Source of the DNA: Cinclus cinclus
Taxonomy: Eukaryota; Chordata; Aves; Passeriformes; Cinclidae
Direction of reading: 5' to 3'
Assembly: GCF_963662255.1 (NCBI RefSeq)
Contig: NC_085084.1
Location: 769,501 to 833,500 of the forward strand
DNA length: 64,000 nucleotides
The notes under the pieces are model-generated. The model was not told the DNA's origin. It saw nothing but the letters and a program-made list of their open reading frames with translations, and searched no databases. Of the stretch, positions 18,648 through 30,400 are shown piece by piece. The position numbers and the translations under genes were made by a program. Position 1 is the first letter of the stretch. Each line of letters starts with the position of its first letter.

Positions 18648-21411
18648 GTAGCTCGCTGCTTTTCTCACCTGGTTTTACTGAGGTCTTCCTTCTCTCTGTG
18701 CTTCTGGAAATCAGCCTGGCACGGGGCTGCTGAGTATCTTTGATTTGCTATGTTATGTATGAAAAACCTCTTAGTGCTGCCTGTTCTCCTCCAAATTCTG
18801 CTGTTGCATTTGAGTCACCAGGGAAGTGTCTTTCTCAAAATCAGAGATAGGGGATAAATTTCAAAAGTTGTCCACAGGCAAACACAGTGGCAAGCATTTT
18901 TATGTCTTAAGGACAGCCCATCCAGATTCATATTTTGATTTAAGAAGAAGGATGCTATTGGTTTATTCATGATTTGCATGCAGATCAAAAACCACCTGAG
19001 AGTCCTAGTGTGAAAATGATACTGTATCACATCAATAATGAAGTAAGAAAATGGGATAAACTCTTTCTTTGCCTTCAAAAAGGAATACTAACAAACCCTT
19101 ATAAATAATTGCAGATCATTTTGACAGTGTGCAGGAACAGTCTCTGTTGTTGTGATTGAAGAAAAAGGCAAAAAGGGTAGTTAAACATTTTCAAATGTCA
19201 GGGATAAGTTGGTGTTTTTTTAAAATTGCTTTTAGTTAAAAACATAATAGACAAACTTCATCATGATCTATTTGTGGAAAGAAGCTGAGTGCAATCAAAA
19301 AAGAAACCTGAACTTCCAGCTAACCAGAGCTAAATCAAGGCTATTTGTGTTTTGTTTTTGCAATGAACACGAACATAGATCTCTTGTTGTTCTGAATTCA
19401 GGTCCTATCCTGTATTAATTTAGAGAGAAATAGCTGATTAGAGCTATATCAGCATGGAATGTCATGCATTTCCAAAGTTGTTATCATTGCTGGCAACATC
19501 TCCAGATGAATCATCATCACAATGAGTAGAAATTGCTTAAAAATAAGAATTCTGACTTAATTTGTGCTGGATTAACATTTTTGAAAGAACAAAAATAGGA
19601 AAATAAAAATCCCAAAGTACAGTGTGAGCTACAACTTGCTGTCTTACAGAAAAGACCTGGTTGAAGAATTTCTTTGCAAAACAGATTATCAGGGAATTAT
19701 GTTGTTCCATTGACATGTAAAGTTATTGGAGTTATTTGCTGGCATGGAAAAGACCATTTAAGAACATGAGTAAGTCCATTCTTAGCCTAAATTATAATAA
19801 TTTTTAAAGTTTTCTGATACCATGATTGGTGCTGAGGGCTTCTTTGAAACACTTCAAGGTCAAATAGAGGAAATACAAGTATTTCTATTAAACATGTTTC
19901 TCACTGCTTTTAGGTAATGATTTGAGAAAATCATACTGTGAATTACTGCAGCTGCAGTTTCCAAATGCTTTTAAAATCCTGAATTGAAACCCACATATAT
20001 AACTACATAGATGATATTTTAAATTTATAGCTATAGATGGAATCTATACCTGAAGAGGCCTGTGACTATCAGATTTCACCAATCCAATATCAATCACTGC
20101 TCTGCTACAAAATGTTCCAAAGCCTGAAGGCTACATGCATTCTTGAAGTCAAGAATAATGTGTGTGATAATTTTTGAAACTCCTTTTCACTCATATAAGA
20201 AAATTGTCCATATATATATATATGTATTTTTGTATATAGGTATATATAAATAAAAGTAGATAGAAAGTATTATGAAGACAAGAGCCCTGCAGGGTTTGGT
20301 AGCAGGTACTTTTTGCAGATCATATAAATCTGATGCTCTGTCAGACTCGTGAATTCCAGGGGCAAGGCTTGCAGTGCTGAGTTATCCCAGAATCCCGAGA
20401 TCACTGAAGTTGGAAAATCCCTCCAAGGTCACCAAGTCCCAGCTGTTCCCAATGCCCACCCTGTCCCCAGCCCAGAGCTCTGGGTGCCACCTCCAGGAAT
20501 TCCTGGGACACCTCCAGGGATGGGCACTCCAACCCTCCCTGGGCACTTCCAGTCCCTGAGCACCCTTTCCATGGGGAAATTCCTGCTGCTGTCCACCCTG
20601 AGCTCCCCCGGCCCAGCCCGAGGCCGTTCCCTCTGCTCCTGTCCCTGTTCCCTGGAGCAGATCCCAAATCCCCCCGGCTGTCCCCTCCTGTCAGGGAGTT
20701 GTGCAGAGCCACAGGATCCCCCCTGCTCCCCCTTTTCTCCAGGCTCAGCCCCTTTCCCAGCTCCCTCAGCCCCTCCTGGGGCTCCAGACCCTTTCCCAGC
20801 CCCATTCCCTTCCCTGGGCTCATCTGAGCTACATAAAAGTGCACATGAAAATCCCTCCTAACTCCCAGCCTGAAACATTTATACAAGAGTTTGCATGGAA
20901 CAGCTTGGACAACTTCTTCACAGCTGTGTTTCACAAGGAGCACCACTTGAATTTGTTTTTACAAGTGCATTTCTGGAAGCTTTTTATATTCCCTTCTGGT
21001 CTTTTGCACAGAGTAAAGGTTAAGGTATTACTGCATCCCTCGCAGTATAAACCATCCCAACTTTCTTGTGGTCTCAATTTCTCAAGCTTATGCTCTTTCA
21101 GGAGATAATAGAAATAATGAGTTTTGTTCCTTTCCAAAGAAGCTTCAAAGGAAATATCACTTCCAACTCAAAATACTTAATCATGTGGAAAAAAAAGGTT
21201 GCTGAGCAGAATACTCTTGAGAGGCAAAGGCTAGAGCAGCATGTCGACTCTAATTCTTGCATCACTGCTTTTCATCTGAGAAAATACCTTGTCTTAATCA
21301 GCCCATACCTTGCAAGAGCTGTGCTTCAAGCTTATGGGGATATGAGAAATATAGCAGTGTCTCCCTACCCTGTGTTTTGATTTTAACAGTTTTCAGTGTT
21401 TGTTTTCACAG
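18648..21411 (+). other. RASGRF2: Intron of RASGRF2 with an antisense CR1
   Basis: Intron of 2764 bp from GTAGCT to TTTTCACAG. It contains a (TA)n tract at about 20212-20250 and a GC-rich CR1 piece at 20374-20830. ORFs of 135-181 codons over the CR1 piece, on both strands, arise from that repeat. Otherwise AT-rich and unassigned. Confidence 0.85.
20374..20830 (-). mobile_element. CR1 LINE 3' fragment (songbird-type subfamily)
   Basis: GC-rich block beginning GAGATCACTGAAGTTGGAAA and AATCCCTCCAAGGTCACCAA on the plus strand, the reverse complement of a CR1 3' end, then a C-rich tract (CCTCCAGGGATGGGCACTCC, CTCCTGTCAGGGAGTTGTGC). It is very similar to 34693-35240 in the same orientation and matches 46865-46990 in the opposite one. 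Confidence 0.85.
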
Positions 21412-21494
21412 TGCATTGATAATATAAGGTGCAATGGATTAATGACAATAGTGTTTGAAGAAAACTCCAAAGTCACAGTGCCACATATGATCAA
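21412..21494 (+). CDS. RASGRF2: RASGRF2 exon: end of second PH domain
   Basis: Exon of 83 nt, acceptor TTTTCACAG, donor GTAAGT, phase 0 in and two bases of a Lys codon out. It encodes [18 protein letters not shown] and SKVTVPHMI, finishing the PH domain helix and leading to the Ras-exchanger motif. Confidence 0.96.
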
Positions 21495-23894
21495 GTAAGT
21501 GCAAAAGAGAACAAAATAGATTGTTGCTGTTTCTTCGATAAAAATTTTTAACAAGAGAAAGCATGTGTTTATAAAATGAAAACCTTTAATTTTGTTTTCC
21601 TCCCATTTTGATTGAATGGAACTGATTCTATATCCCAAAACATACATTTTCAAATCCCTCTCTTGGAATGGTAGGGATCACTCAGAGGGGTGAACTCTCA
21701 ATTCACAGTGTTGGATCACAACTTACGTTTTTCTAGGTTGGATTCAGTTATGCCTCAGATGAATAATTTTGTTCTCAGTTAGCTTTTCCTTGTCATCTCA
21801 TAATTTTAACGGAGATTTTTAAAAATATCTTCAGAATTCATGTGGCTGCAGACAAATACCATTTCCAAAAGTACTTTGTTATATTAGCCGAAGTTTATCT
21901 TCTCTATATTTCTCTTACAAAATTGTTTTCTCTCATGACTTTAACTGATCACATCAAAGAATGTCATTGTTTATGAGGCTGCTTCCCGTACCTTTGGATT
22001 CTCTCAGTGATTTATTATAATAATTGGTTTTTGTTACTAGTGAGGTATTTTCGATATATGATTCCAAATTTTTAACACAACTTGAATCCTCTACATACCT
22101 CAGTTTAAAGGATTTTACTTATTAGTATCCAATGAATTTATAAGTGAATGAAACATAGGGATAGACATAAAACCATTTCTTTCTCACTATTATCTGTCAC
22201 ATCTCTCGGTTTCTCAAATGCCTCTTCTGTAGCTGTTTCCTCTCCTCTCTTTGGGCTTAGAAATAGGAGAGAGAAAACATCTGGGAATGCACTGTTAGGG
22301 TGAATACCTTTGATCCCTGGAAATAAGGCATTTTATTTGTCTTTAGCTTTATTCCAGGAACTCTCAGGTGCATGAACACTTCTGTCACCTGCTGAGTTTT
22401 AAAAGTACATCTGTCTTCTTTCAAAGTACGGCAGGACCTCAGTCCCAGTGCCAACAGAAAGGAATATTAACTCTAAAGAACATACAGGGCCTTCACAACA
22501 GACACAAATTTGGTGTTCTCCTCCTTAAATTTTACCTGCCTGATTTGCAGCACAGTTTGACATTCAGAGTCAGGTGTCACTGGATGATACAACAAAAAAT
22601 TGCCACTTTTTGGAGGCCCAGGTTAAGGAGCAAGATTTTTTCTTGTTGTTCCTTTTATGTAATACAGTGTACAGTTGTGTGTTATATCCTGATCTTCAGA
22701 GAAAATCCAATGTTTTTTAACAAAAAGGTAGGATAAACTGAAAGATGCTTTACTTAGTATTACAAACTAAACAAAACATAATTTGAGGGGAAAGAACCCC
22801 CATTACAGGCAGGGTTATGTAAATGATTCTTTTTTCTTTTTGATGTTCAAGCAAATTTGTGTTTTGTTTTTGTTTTGTTTTGTTGGTTTCTTCACTAAAA
22901 CAAAGATTCTTCTTGGTTTCTGCTTTGAAATTTGAGATGTTTTGTGCTGTTCCCTCTTTCCTCTTTTAAAACAAAAGGTAATTTTTGGAGCTGAAGGCAG
23001 GTGTTAATTTGCAGGTAAGCCTTAAACCTAGCTAAAGGGTTAATTTTTGCTGGATTTTTTTTAGCATCCATTACTTAATTTTAGATAAAGCTTGCTCCCA
23101 GCAGAACACATGGCAATAAATTATTCCATAGTGGGATTTTACTAATATTGTGACCTATGGGCCGCAATAACCTGAAAGAGACAAGAGGGGACAGTTCTGT
23201 CACTTCGTCCATTTCAGAAATTTAAGCATGGTTCACACAGTTTCTTAGGATTTGAAGTGTAAAGCATTTGCCAAAAATAAAATTTAAGTTCCCTTAGTTA
23301 TGGAAGCAGGTATCACCACAAATTAAATATTTTCTTGTGCTGATGAAACACAATAGTGCATAAATGTTTGGTGCTTCTATGTTGACAGGAGCAGCTAAAG
23401 GGGAGCCACTCATTTTATTTCTAGGGAGGCTCCCTGGAGAAGAGGCTGGACAGAGTTAAAGGAATTAAGCAGGGATTTATTAAAAACCCTTCCAAGGATT
23501 CACCTTGGGCAGTGCATGAGCCAAGGCTACACCCTGGATGGATCCCAGTCATGGGTTCTCACACTTTTATCAGTTTTGCTCCATTCCCATATTGGGTTCA
23601 TTGTCCCATCCCAGCTCCAGGCTCTGCAGTCCCACCCTCCCAGATTCTCCCCTCAATTCTCTGCTGTTTGCACTTTCTGGGGCTGGAGCTGCAGCAGTGT
23701 CCTTGGTTGTGGGGCTGGAAAAGGATTGTTTTGTGTGACTGAGCTGTGAGGAGAGCTTGGGACACTTTGTATGGAGTTCAGAGTCACACACCAGTGCAGT
23801 GCAGAACCTGGAAAATGTGAAAGCTAAACATGAAGTCATCACCTTAGCCATGACCACTCATTAATAAAGCGTTCTAAATTTGACTTCTGTGCAG
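21495..23894 (+). other. RASGRF2: Intron of RASGRF2 with LTR copy 3
   Basis: Intron of 2400 bp from GTAAGT to TTCTGTGCAG. The family A LTR copy 3 (23424-23841) sits right against the downstream exon. The rest is AT-rich with no recognised element. Confidence 0.85.
23424..23841 (-). mobile_element. Solo LTR-like element, family A, copy 3 (antisense to gene)
   Basis: Third copy of the repeat at 2403-2825 and 3388-3798, with only scattered differences. It has the same minus-strand TATA-like GATAAAAG and AATAAA signals and starts TGATGACTTCATG on the minus strand. Its U5 end is slightly shorter than in the other copies (CCAGGGAGCCTCCC). It ends only 53 bp upstream of the exon at 23895, so it must leave room for the branch point and pyrimidine tract. 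Confidence 0.65.
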
Positions 23895-24143
23895 ATCCGA
23901 TGCCCGTCTTCACAGAGATGACATCGACATTTGCTTCAGCAAAACTCTGAACTCCTGCAAGGTCCCCCAGATCCGCTACGCGAGCGTGGAGCGGCTGCTG
24001 GAGCGGCTGACGGACCTGCGCTTCCTGAGCATCGACTTCCTCAACACCTTCCTGCACACCTACCGCATCTTCACCACCGCCGCCGTGGTGCTGGAGAAGC
24101 TCTCCGACATCTACAGGCGGCCCTTCACCTCCATCCCCGTCAG
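23895..24143 (+). CDS. RASGRF2: RASGRF2 exon: Ras exchanger motif (REM), first part
   Basis: Exon of 249 nt, acceptor TGTGCAG, donor GTGGGC, with one base of a codon in and two out. It encodes [19 protein letters not shown], then [19 protein letters not shown], then [19 protein letters not shown] and [13 protein letters not shown]: the N-terminal RasGEF (REM) helices that support the catalytic CDC25 domain (about residues 613-695). From the Leu codon at 23947 onward, 65 successive codons all end in G or C, whereas about half of the preceding 17 end in A or T. LTRs lie close on both sides. Confidence 0.97.
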
Positions 24144-25229
24144 GTGGGCAAGGGGTGCCACCTTCCTGCCACCTTCCTGTCGCGGCTTCCTGGGAGAGAT
24201 CCGCGGCCTCCCTCGTTGTTTGTTCCGTGGGCGTTTTTCCTCATTGTTTTCTGCTGGTGAATAGTCTAAGGAAAAGGTTCTTACTGCAAGAAGCAGCACT
24301 CAGTCTTTAAAAGTTGTAAGAGTTTAATAAGGGACAAAAGTAAGCAGTGCTGGGTGCTTGCTGAATTGCCAGAGGCACGCCAGCTAGTTTAAAACAATTT
24401 CCTTATATACTTTTTCATTTTATTGGTTAAATGCATATTCATGATGGTTATACATATTCAAATACTCAATTGAGTTTACATGTTCTGGGAGACCTTTTGC
24501 TTGGTTCAACCTTTGACCCATCCTCTTAAAGTACTACAGATGAAATTCATATTTTTTCTTCACAAAGCCACTGTTTCATGGTTTGACAGTTCTTGATAGC
24601 CAGAGGGTCAGTAGTGAATTCCTCTTTGCATTCTTTCTTTCAGTGTTTTATTTGCATGGTTCTTTACAATAATATCATTCAGATAATATACTTCATCAGT
24701 ACACAAAATCAACATAGCTATTTCACAAAATTATCTGAGTTATTCTTACCATTGTCAGTTACAGAAATAAAGGCATTTAACATTCCAATGCACAATGCAT
24801 AGTCTCTATTTTAATACTTTGCAAAAGTCTAAGCTATATTATGTCTTTATCACACTAATATTTAAGCTACATAGGCCAGGGCATTGGCCAAAAAAAAAAC
24901 CCTGTTTTTTTTAGGAGTTAAAAAGTGATTACAAAATGTACTATATCAAAATTGTTGTGATTAATAACAATTTGCAAAAGTCAATACATAATAGTGAAAG
25001 CCAACAGCTACAGAGTTATTTGTAACTATTTAGTTATAAATAACCAGTTATTAGTGTGTAAACAGGATGTCAGTTTTAAGGAGGGTCTGTCTCAGCTATG
25101 TGCCCAAGCTTTGAGGACTAAGTGTCACACAGATTTCACAGTGCCATGCGGATTCGCTCAAAATTTAAGTGTTTTCACTTAAATCTGTTTGAGCCACCAT
25201 GTTGTTCTTTTCGTGTTTCTGACTCTCAG
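24144..25229 (+). other. RASGRF2: Intron of RASGRF2 with a second LTR family
   Basis: Intron of 1086 bp from GTGGGC to GACTCTCAG. An LTR-like element occupies 24283-24588; from 24595 to 25200 the sequence is AT-rich without a recognisable element. Confidence 0.85.
24283..24588 (-). mobile_element. Solo LTR-like element, family B (antisense to gene)
   Basis: Read on the minus strand this 306-bp block begins TGTCAAACCATGAAACAG, has a TATA box in GTATATAAGG (plus-strand 24402-24410) and, about 80 bp on, a CTTATTAAAC polyadenylation-like signal (plus-strand 24323-24328), then a short U5. It is bracketed by the 6-bp direct repeat GTTCTT (24277-24282 and 24589-24594), a plausible target-site duplication. 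With these borders the minus-strand 3' end would be GCAGT rather than the standard CA, so either the border or the duplication is imperfect. No internal retroviral sequence accompanies it. Confidence 0.6.
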
Positions 25230-25618
25230 GTCTTTGGAGCTGTTCTTTGCCACCAGCCAGAACAACAGAGGGGAGTACCTGGCTGATGGGAAATCTCCAC
25301 ATCTCTGCCGCAAGTTCTCCTCTCCTCCTCCCCTGTCACTCTCCAGGACCTCCTCACCGGCCAGGACCCGAAAACTGTCCTTGACCTCCCCACTCAACTC
25401 CAGGATCGGAGCCCTCGACCTCTCGGCGTCGTCTGTGGCCAGCAGTCCTACCTCAAGCTACAGCCCAGCCACGTCCCCACCACCCACGGGCAGCAAGGCG
25501 CCTCTGGACCTGAGCCGGGGGCTGTCGTCCCCCGAGCAGAGCCCGGGCTCGGCTGAGGACAGCCTGGAGAACCCACGCCTGGACCTCTGCAACAAGCTCA
25601 GGAGGAGCATCCGCAGAG
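25230..25618 (+). CDS. RASGRF2: RASGRF2 exon: end of REM helices and Ser/Thr/Pro linker
   Basis: Largest exon in view, 389 nt, acceptor CTCTCAG, donor GTATTC, one base in and one out. It starts [14 protein letters not shown], then becomes a low-complexity Ser/Pro/Thr-rich linker: [53 protein letters not shown], ending [12 protein letters not shown]. In RasGRF2 this linker between the REM helices and the rest of the exchange module carries phosphorylation sites and a destruction-box-like element linked to ubiquitination. [10 protein letters not shown] is the segment I would point to, though its spacing is not a perfect RxxL box. Several SP/TP dipeptides are possible proline-directed kinase sites. 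Confidence 0.96.
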
Positions 25619-26439
25619 GTATTCCATACCCACAGAACACTGGAGTCCACCCTGCTGCTCGCTGCTTGTTATTAATACATCTAGGGGTTTAGATTAGTCC
25701 CTGCCCTTTGCCCAGGCATCTGTAGCAGGCAGGAGCTTTACTGAGGTGGCCAGCACCCCAAAAATCCCCTCTGGTTGACAAGGTCTTTAGTAATGGCTGA
25801 TTTGGTCTATTGCAGAATGAATTATTTATTTAATAGACACAAAACTTAACAGACGTAAGACTTAAACTAATACTGCACAGGAATAAAGACAAAAAGAAAA
25901 CATTAGTAGGTGTATACAGCACAGGGTGAAAGGTACCTCTTAATGTCACAGCTAGGGAAGAAATAATAGAACTTAGGATTCAATGGTTCTGACTATCCAG
26001 TTGTTGGTGGGGTCTGACATGGAGATCCTTTCCCACAGTCGCCGGGGATGTAACCACAGAATCTGTGTCCAAACTACAGGGAGAAGTCTCCAACACTTTC
26101 AGGGTGTAGGAGGCCTCTGCCTCTGTGATAACTTGTGTGTCTTCTATAGTTTGTAGAGCAGTGTGTCTCAGTTGGGAATATTTCTTTTATCTCTCCCCAC
26201 ATCTGCTCTCCAGACTAAGATGTTGATTCTCAGCTGATTCCTGAGCCCTTTTGGTGTGAGAAATGGCCCTTGCTGGGTTCCAGCCCCTGGGTTACCTGTC
26301 CCATAACTGCACCAGCTGTCTGTGGTAGAGAGGGGAGGACAGTCTTGCCACTCTGCTGCTCCTCTGGTCCAGGTTGTGATGTCCTCTCTGTTCCCAGTAC
26401 TTTTCTGCTTCTTCCCAGAAGCAGCAGCATGGCAAAGTC

Positions 26440-26512
26440 ATAGGAGCACAGAATGGTCTGGGTGGGAAGGGACCTTGAGGCTCATCTTGTTCCAGCCCAC
26501 AGCACCTTGTCT
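26440..26512 (-). mobile_element. CR1 LINE 3' tail, very short
   Basis: Plus-strand CATAGGAGCACAGAATGGTC followed by GGGTGGGAAGGGACCTTGAG and TTCCAGCCC is the reverse complement of a CR1 3' end. Only the tail is present. Confidence 0.75.
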
Positions 26513-26741
26513 GTTTTCACTTCAGTGCAGTGTTAATGGGAAAGGCAGAAGAGAATAACTGATGCCAGTTGTGTTTGCTAAGATGAGAGATTTTTGAGTT
26601 TTACCATGTACTACAAGAAGTGAAATATTAAGTTAAAAAGAAAGACCTAACAGCTTTAACATGTTTGCATAGAGGGCTGGTTTTCCAGGAAGATTTCATC
26701 ACTAATCCAAATAATAATGCCTGTGACGTGCTCACTGCATT

Positions 26742-26775
26742 GGTGACATTCGTACCAGGTGGTATGAATGTCACC
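26742..26775. repeat. Near-perfect 16-bp inverted repeat
   Basis: GGTGACATTCGTACCA (26742-26757) and TGGTATGAATGTCACC (26760-26775) are reverse complements with a single C/T difference, separated by GG. In the sense transcript the one mismatch is a G-U pair, so the RNA can form a 15-bp stem with an AGGU tetraloop. Confidence 0.9.
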
Positions 26776-27419
26776 TGGTTATCCCTCCAGAAGGTACAAG
26801 TCTAAAATAGATTAATTGCTCTTAAGCAAATGCCTGTTTCCTCTCTGAATTTAGTAAGGCACCTTGGAATAGGTTTTACTTCCAGAGGGCTGAAGCTGGT
26901 TGATAAAAACCTCTAAGATTGGGAGCACTGTAGTTAGAGATGGCAAAGCAAGAAAGTAGCTCCAGTCTCATAGGAAACAGAAGTGGATATTATTTTTCCT
27001 TTGGGGACTCCTTTGGGAATGATCTTCTGAATTGGAATAGAAGTTTGCAGTAATCTTTTTTTTTTATATATTGTTGTTACACTAAACAGAAAATTATGTA
27101 ATTTTAAATTATTTTTTTTATTCCTAAAATTAATATTTAAAATGGTTGTACATGGCCCGGCTTACAGTCTGAGGAATTTGATCTGTAAATCTGAGCAAAA
27201 TGTAGCTCAATTTTAATTGTTAGTACTATAATAACAACAAATTAATGAGAGGAAAGAAGAAAAGGATTACCAAATGCAAAGTAAGACAAATTGAAAAGTC
27301 ATGTCTGCTCCCTACTGATGAATTAGCAGCGCCCTGCTAATAAATTAGATGTTTCATTATGCTGAGGGATTGTTTTTACAGAATGTTGCCTATTGTTTAA
27401 CAAGAAATCCCTTTTTAAC

Positions 27420-30400
27420 AGGCATATTATCCACTGTGGCATCCTAGAGTCTGGCAATCAAGAGCAGGGGCTGGTGTCATCAGAATGACGTTGGGTTTTT
27501 TGACCATGGGATGGTCTGTACAACACCTGATCTGCTGACACTTGGTGGGATGCACCTCTCAGAAGGGAAAAAGGTTTCTATCATAGGAACTAGGAGGACT
27601 TGTTGATAGAGCTTTAAACTAGTTTGGAAGGGGGAAGGGATAAAACCAGGCTGGGCAGTGAGAGACAGTGGGGTGATGCACTAAAATTTGAGGGACTGAG
27701 CACTGGTGGGAGGTGTTGGCTACAACAGACAGCAGCTGAGATATTTCTGTTCCAACACACAGCATGAAGATCGAACAAGAGGAGCTTGGATCCTTGGGCC
27801 AGTGATTTGACATTAGTGGCATAAGTGAAACCTTACTGGGATGAGTCCTGTGATTGAAGTGCCCTATTGAACAGTTACAGACTCTTTGGAAGAGCAGGCA
27901 GAGCAGATGAGGCAGAGGGAGGCATTGTATGTAGCAGAAGGGTTAGAATGTAGAGAGGTCACAACTGGCAGTGACACAGCTGAGAGCCTCTGGTAAGAAT
28001 CAAAGGGCAGCAAAAGGATGCAGATGTCTCTGTGGGAGTCTACTACAGACCACCAATGGAACTAAGGGATGCATCCCAGCCAACTGCCCTTGTCCTTCTG
28101 GGATAGTTCAGCCTGTTATAAAACAACTGGGAGCAGCACACAGTTGATACAATCCAGGCCAGATGATTACTAAAACACCTGGATGACAACTTCATATACA
28201 AGTATTAGGAGAGCTGACTGGGAAAGATGCCCTCCTTGATATGTTGTTTGTTAACAGAGAGGGTTGCATGAATGACATGATTACAGGCTATCTTTGCTAC
28301 CGCAGCCACAAAGTGATTGAGTTTAAAATCTCTGTTGCAAGGAGGAAAAGTGTCAGAAAATTTTCACCCTTGGACATGAGTACAGCAGACTTCAGGCTGC
28401 TCAGGAAAAGAATGATCACGATCCCTGGGAAAATTCTTCCTAAGGTGCTGGGGTCCATTAAAGTGGGACACTTTTTAGGCATCACCTCCTAAGGGCACAC
28501 GAAGAGGCAATTCCAAAATGTTGAAAGTCAAACAGATGAGACAGAAGGCTGGCTTGGCAAACAGGGATCTTCTTTTGGAGGTAAAGCAGAAAAGGAAGGT
28601 GTATGCCCAGCAGGACAAGGTTGGGTGAAATGGTAGGAACACAGAGATGGTGCTCTGCAGGGAGAAAATTTTTGCAGCCAAAGCTTAACTAGAGTTGAAA
28701 CTTGTCAGAACTTGGGTGGGGGGTGGAAATGATAAAAAGAGGGTTTTAAAATACATTGGCAAAAAACAGTGCAGAAATTACATTGGCTCATTCCAGAATG
28801 AGGGTGGTCACCTCACAAATAGGGAGTCTGACAAGACAGGGATATATATTGTTTTCCTTACCTCTCTTCAGCATGTTCTGCGTGAGTCCCAGTGCCCTGA
28901 GCTGAATGACCATGGCTTGAGAATGATAAACTCACAGTTGATTCTGAAGTTGTAGGGATCTGCTGCACCAGCTGGATCCCTATAAATCTATGGGGCATGA
29001 TGGGATTTATCAGAATACTCAAAGAGCTGGCTGATGTCATTGTGAGGCTTCTCTCAATATTTGAATGGCCTTGGCAATCTGGAGAGGTCCCAGTTGAGTG
29101 GAAGCTGGTGAACATTGTCCCAGTTTTCAAAAAGCGCAGGAAGGGTGATCCCGGAAACTACAGGCCCATTAGTCTCACTTCAGTGCTTGGTAAGGTCATG
29201 GAGAAAGTTATCCTGGGAGGTATAGAAAAACACCTGGAGGCATTGTGTTGCTGAGGAGTGGACAAAAGCTCCTTAAAGCATTGCAGCATGAAGCAGCAGC
29301 CATTCTTCATCCATCTGGAGCCATGAGGGGTTGTCTCCTCTGAAATACTGTGCATGCTGACCACAGGACAGGCTCCTGTTCCCACGCTGTTTTATGTGCA
29401 TGCTCACAGGTTTTCCCAGAACAAACATCTATATGGCAATCATTCCCCCAAAGTCATCAACGTGTGCTCCTTGCCTTCTCACATGAGTTTGTTTATCTCA
29501 GGGGTCTATGCAGTGGTCTCTGGTGGTTGACAGCCCTCAAGTGACACTTGACTGCCCTATGAGTTTGGTGTTACTTTCCCAACTCTGGAGCTGAGTTGTC
29601 AAAACCAATGTAGTTCATTATTTTGGAGATGAAAGTGTATTCTCCTGCTCCTCTTCTTGGTTGATGTTTAACGTGATCCCCATTATGCAGTTCCACAGGC
29701 CAGTGATTTTACAAAATAATCATTGTCTTCTCCCTACCAGCTGAGCAAACAGGTATTCATCTGGCAACAATAGGTCAGCACAGCCTCACAAGGGGAAGGC
29801 CCTGCTGGTCACACCTGAGTTCCTTCTGTGACAGGGTGACACACCTGGGTGACCCAGGAGAGGCAGTAATGTGATCTTTTTGGATTTCATCAAAACCTTT
29901 GATGCAGTCTCTCCCAGGATCCATCTGGACAAACTGTCCAGCCCACAGATAGATAAAAACATCATGGGTAATGGGCTTGTGGGGTGGGCACAGAGGTGGC
30001 AGTGACTGGGATGACACCAGACTGGCACTGGTCACTGCTGGGCTTCCATGGCTCTGTCCTCAGCTCTGTGCTCTTCAACATCTTCATTAGCTGCCTGGAC
30101 ACTGGACTCTAAGGAGTACTAAGTAAGTTTTCTGATGACCCTAAATTGGGAGGAACTGTCAACTCCCTCCAGGATAGAGAGCTCAGCAAATTAGGGGTGA
30201 GAAATCACCAGCTGTGTGGGATTTAACGAGGAATTCTGCACCTGGGGTGGGCACCCCTGGCTGTGTGGATGGACTGGAGAACGAGGGGCTGGATAGCAGC
30301 TGTGGGATGGGACCTGGGGGTCCTGGTCCATGTCCAGGAGTCAGGAGGCACATCCCTGTCCTGGGGGTACCTGGCCCAGCATCACTTGCTGGTGCAGCCT

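Noticed and set aside
20349..20946. Overlapping ORFs of 170 and 181 codons on opposite strands
   Set aside because: They lie over a GC-rich CR1 3' region; similar ORFs appear at 34718-35240 in another CR1 copy.
28997..29254. Open frame with reverse-transcriptase similarity as a possible host gene
   Set aside because: It is a fragment of a 5'-truncated CR1 with stops and shifts before and after it; annotated as a mobile element instead.
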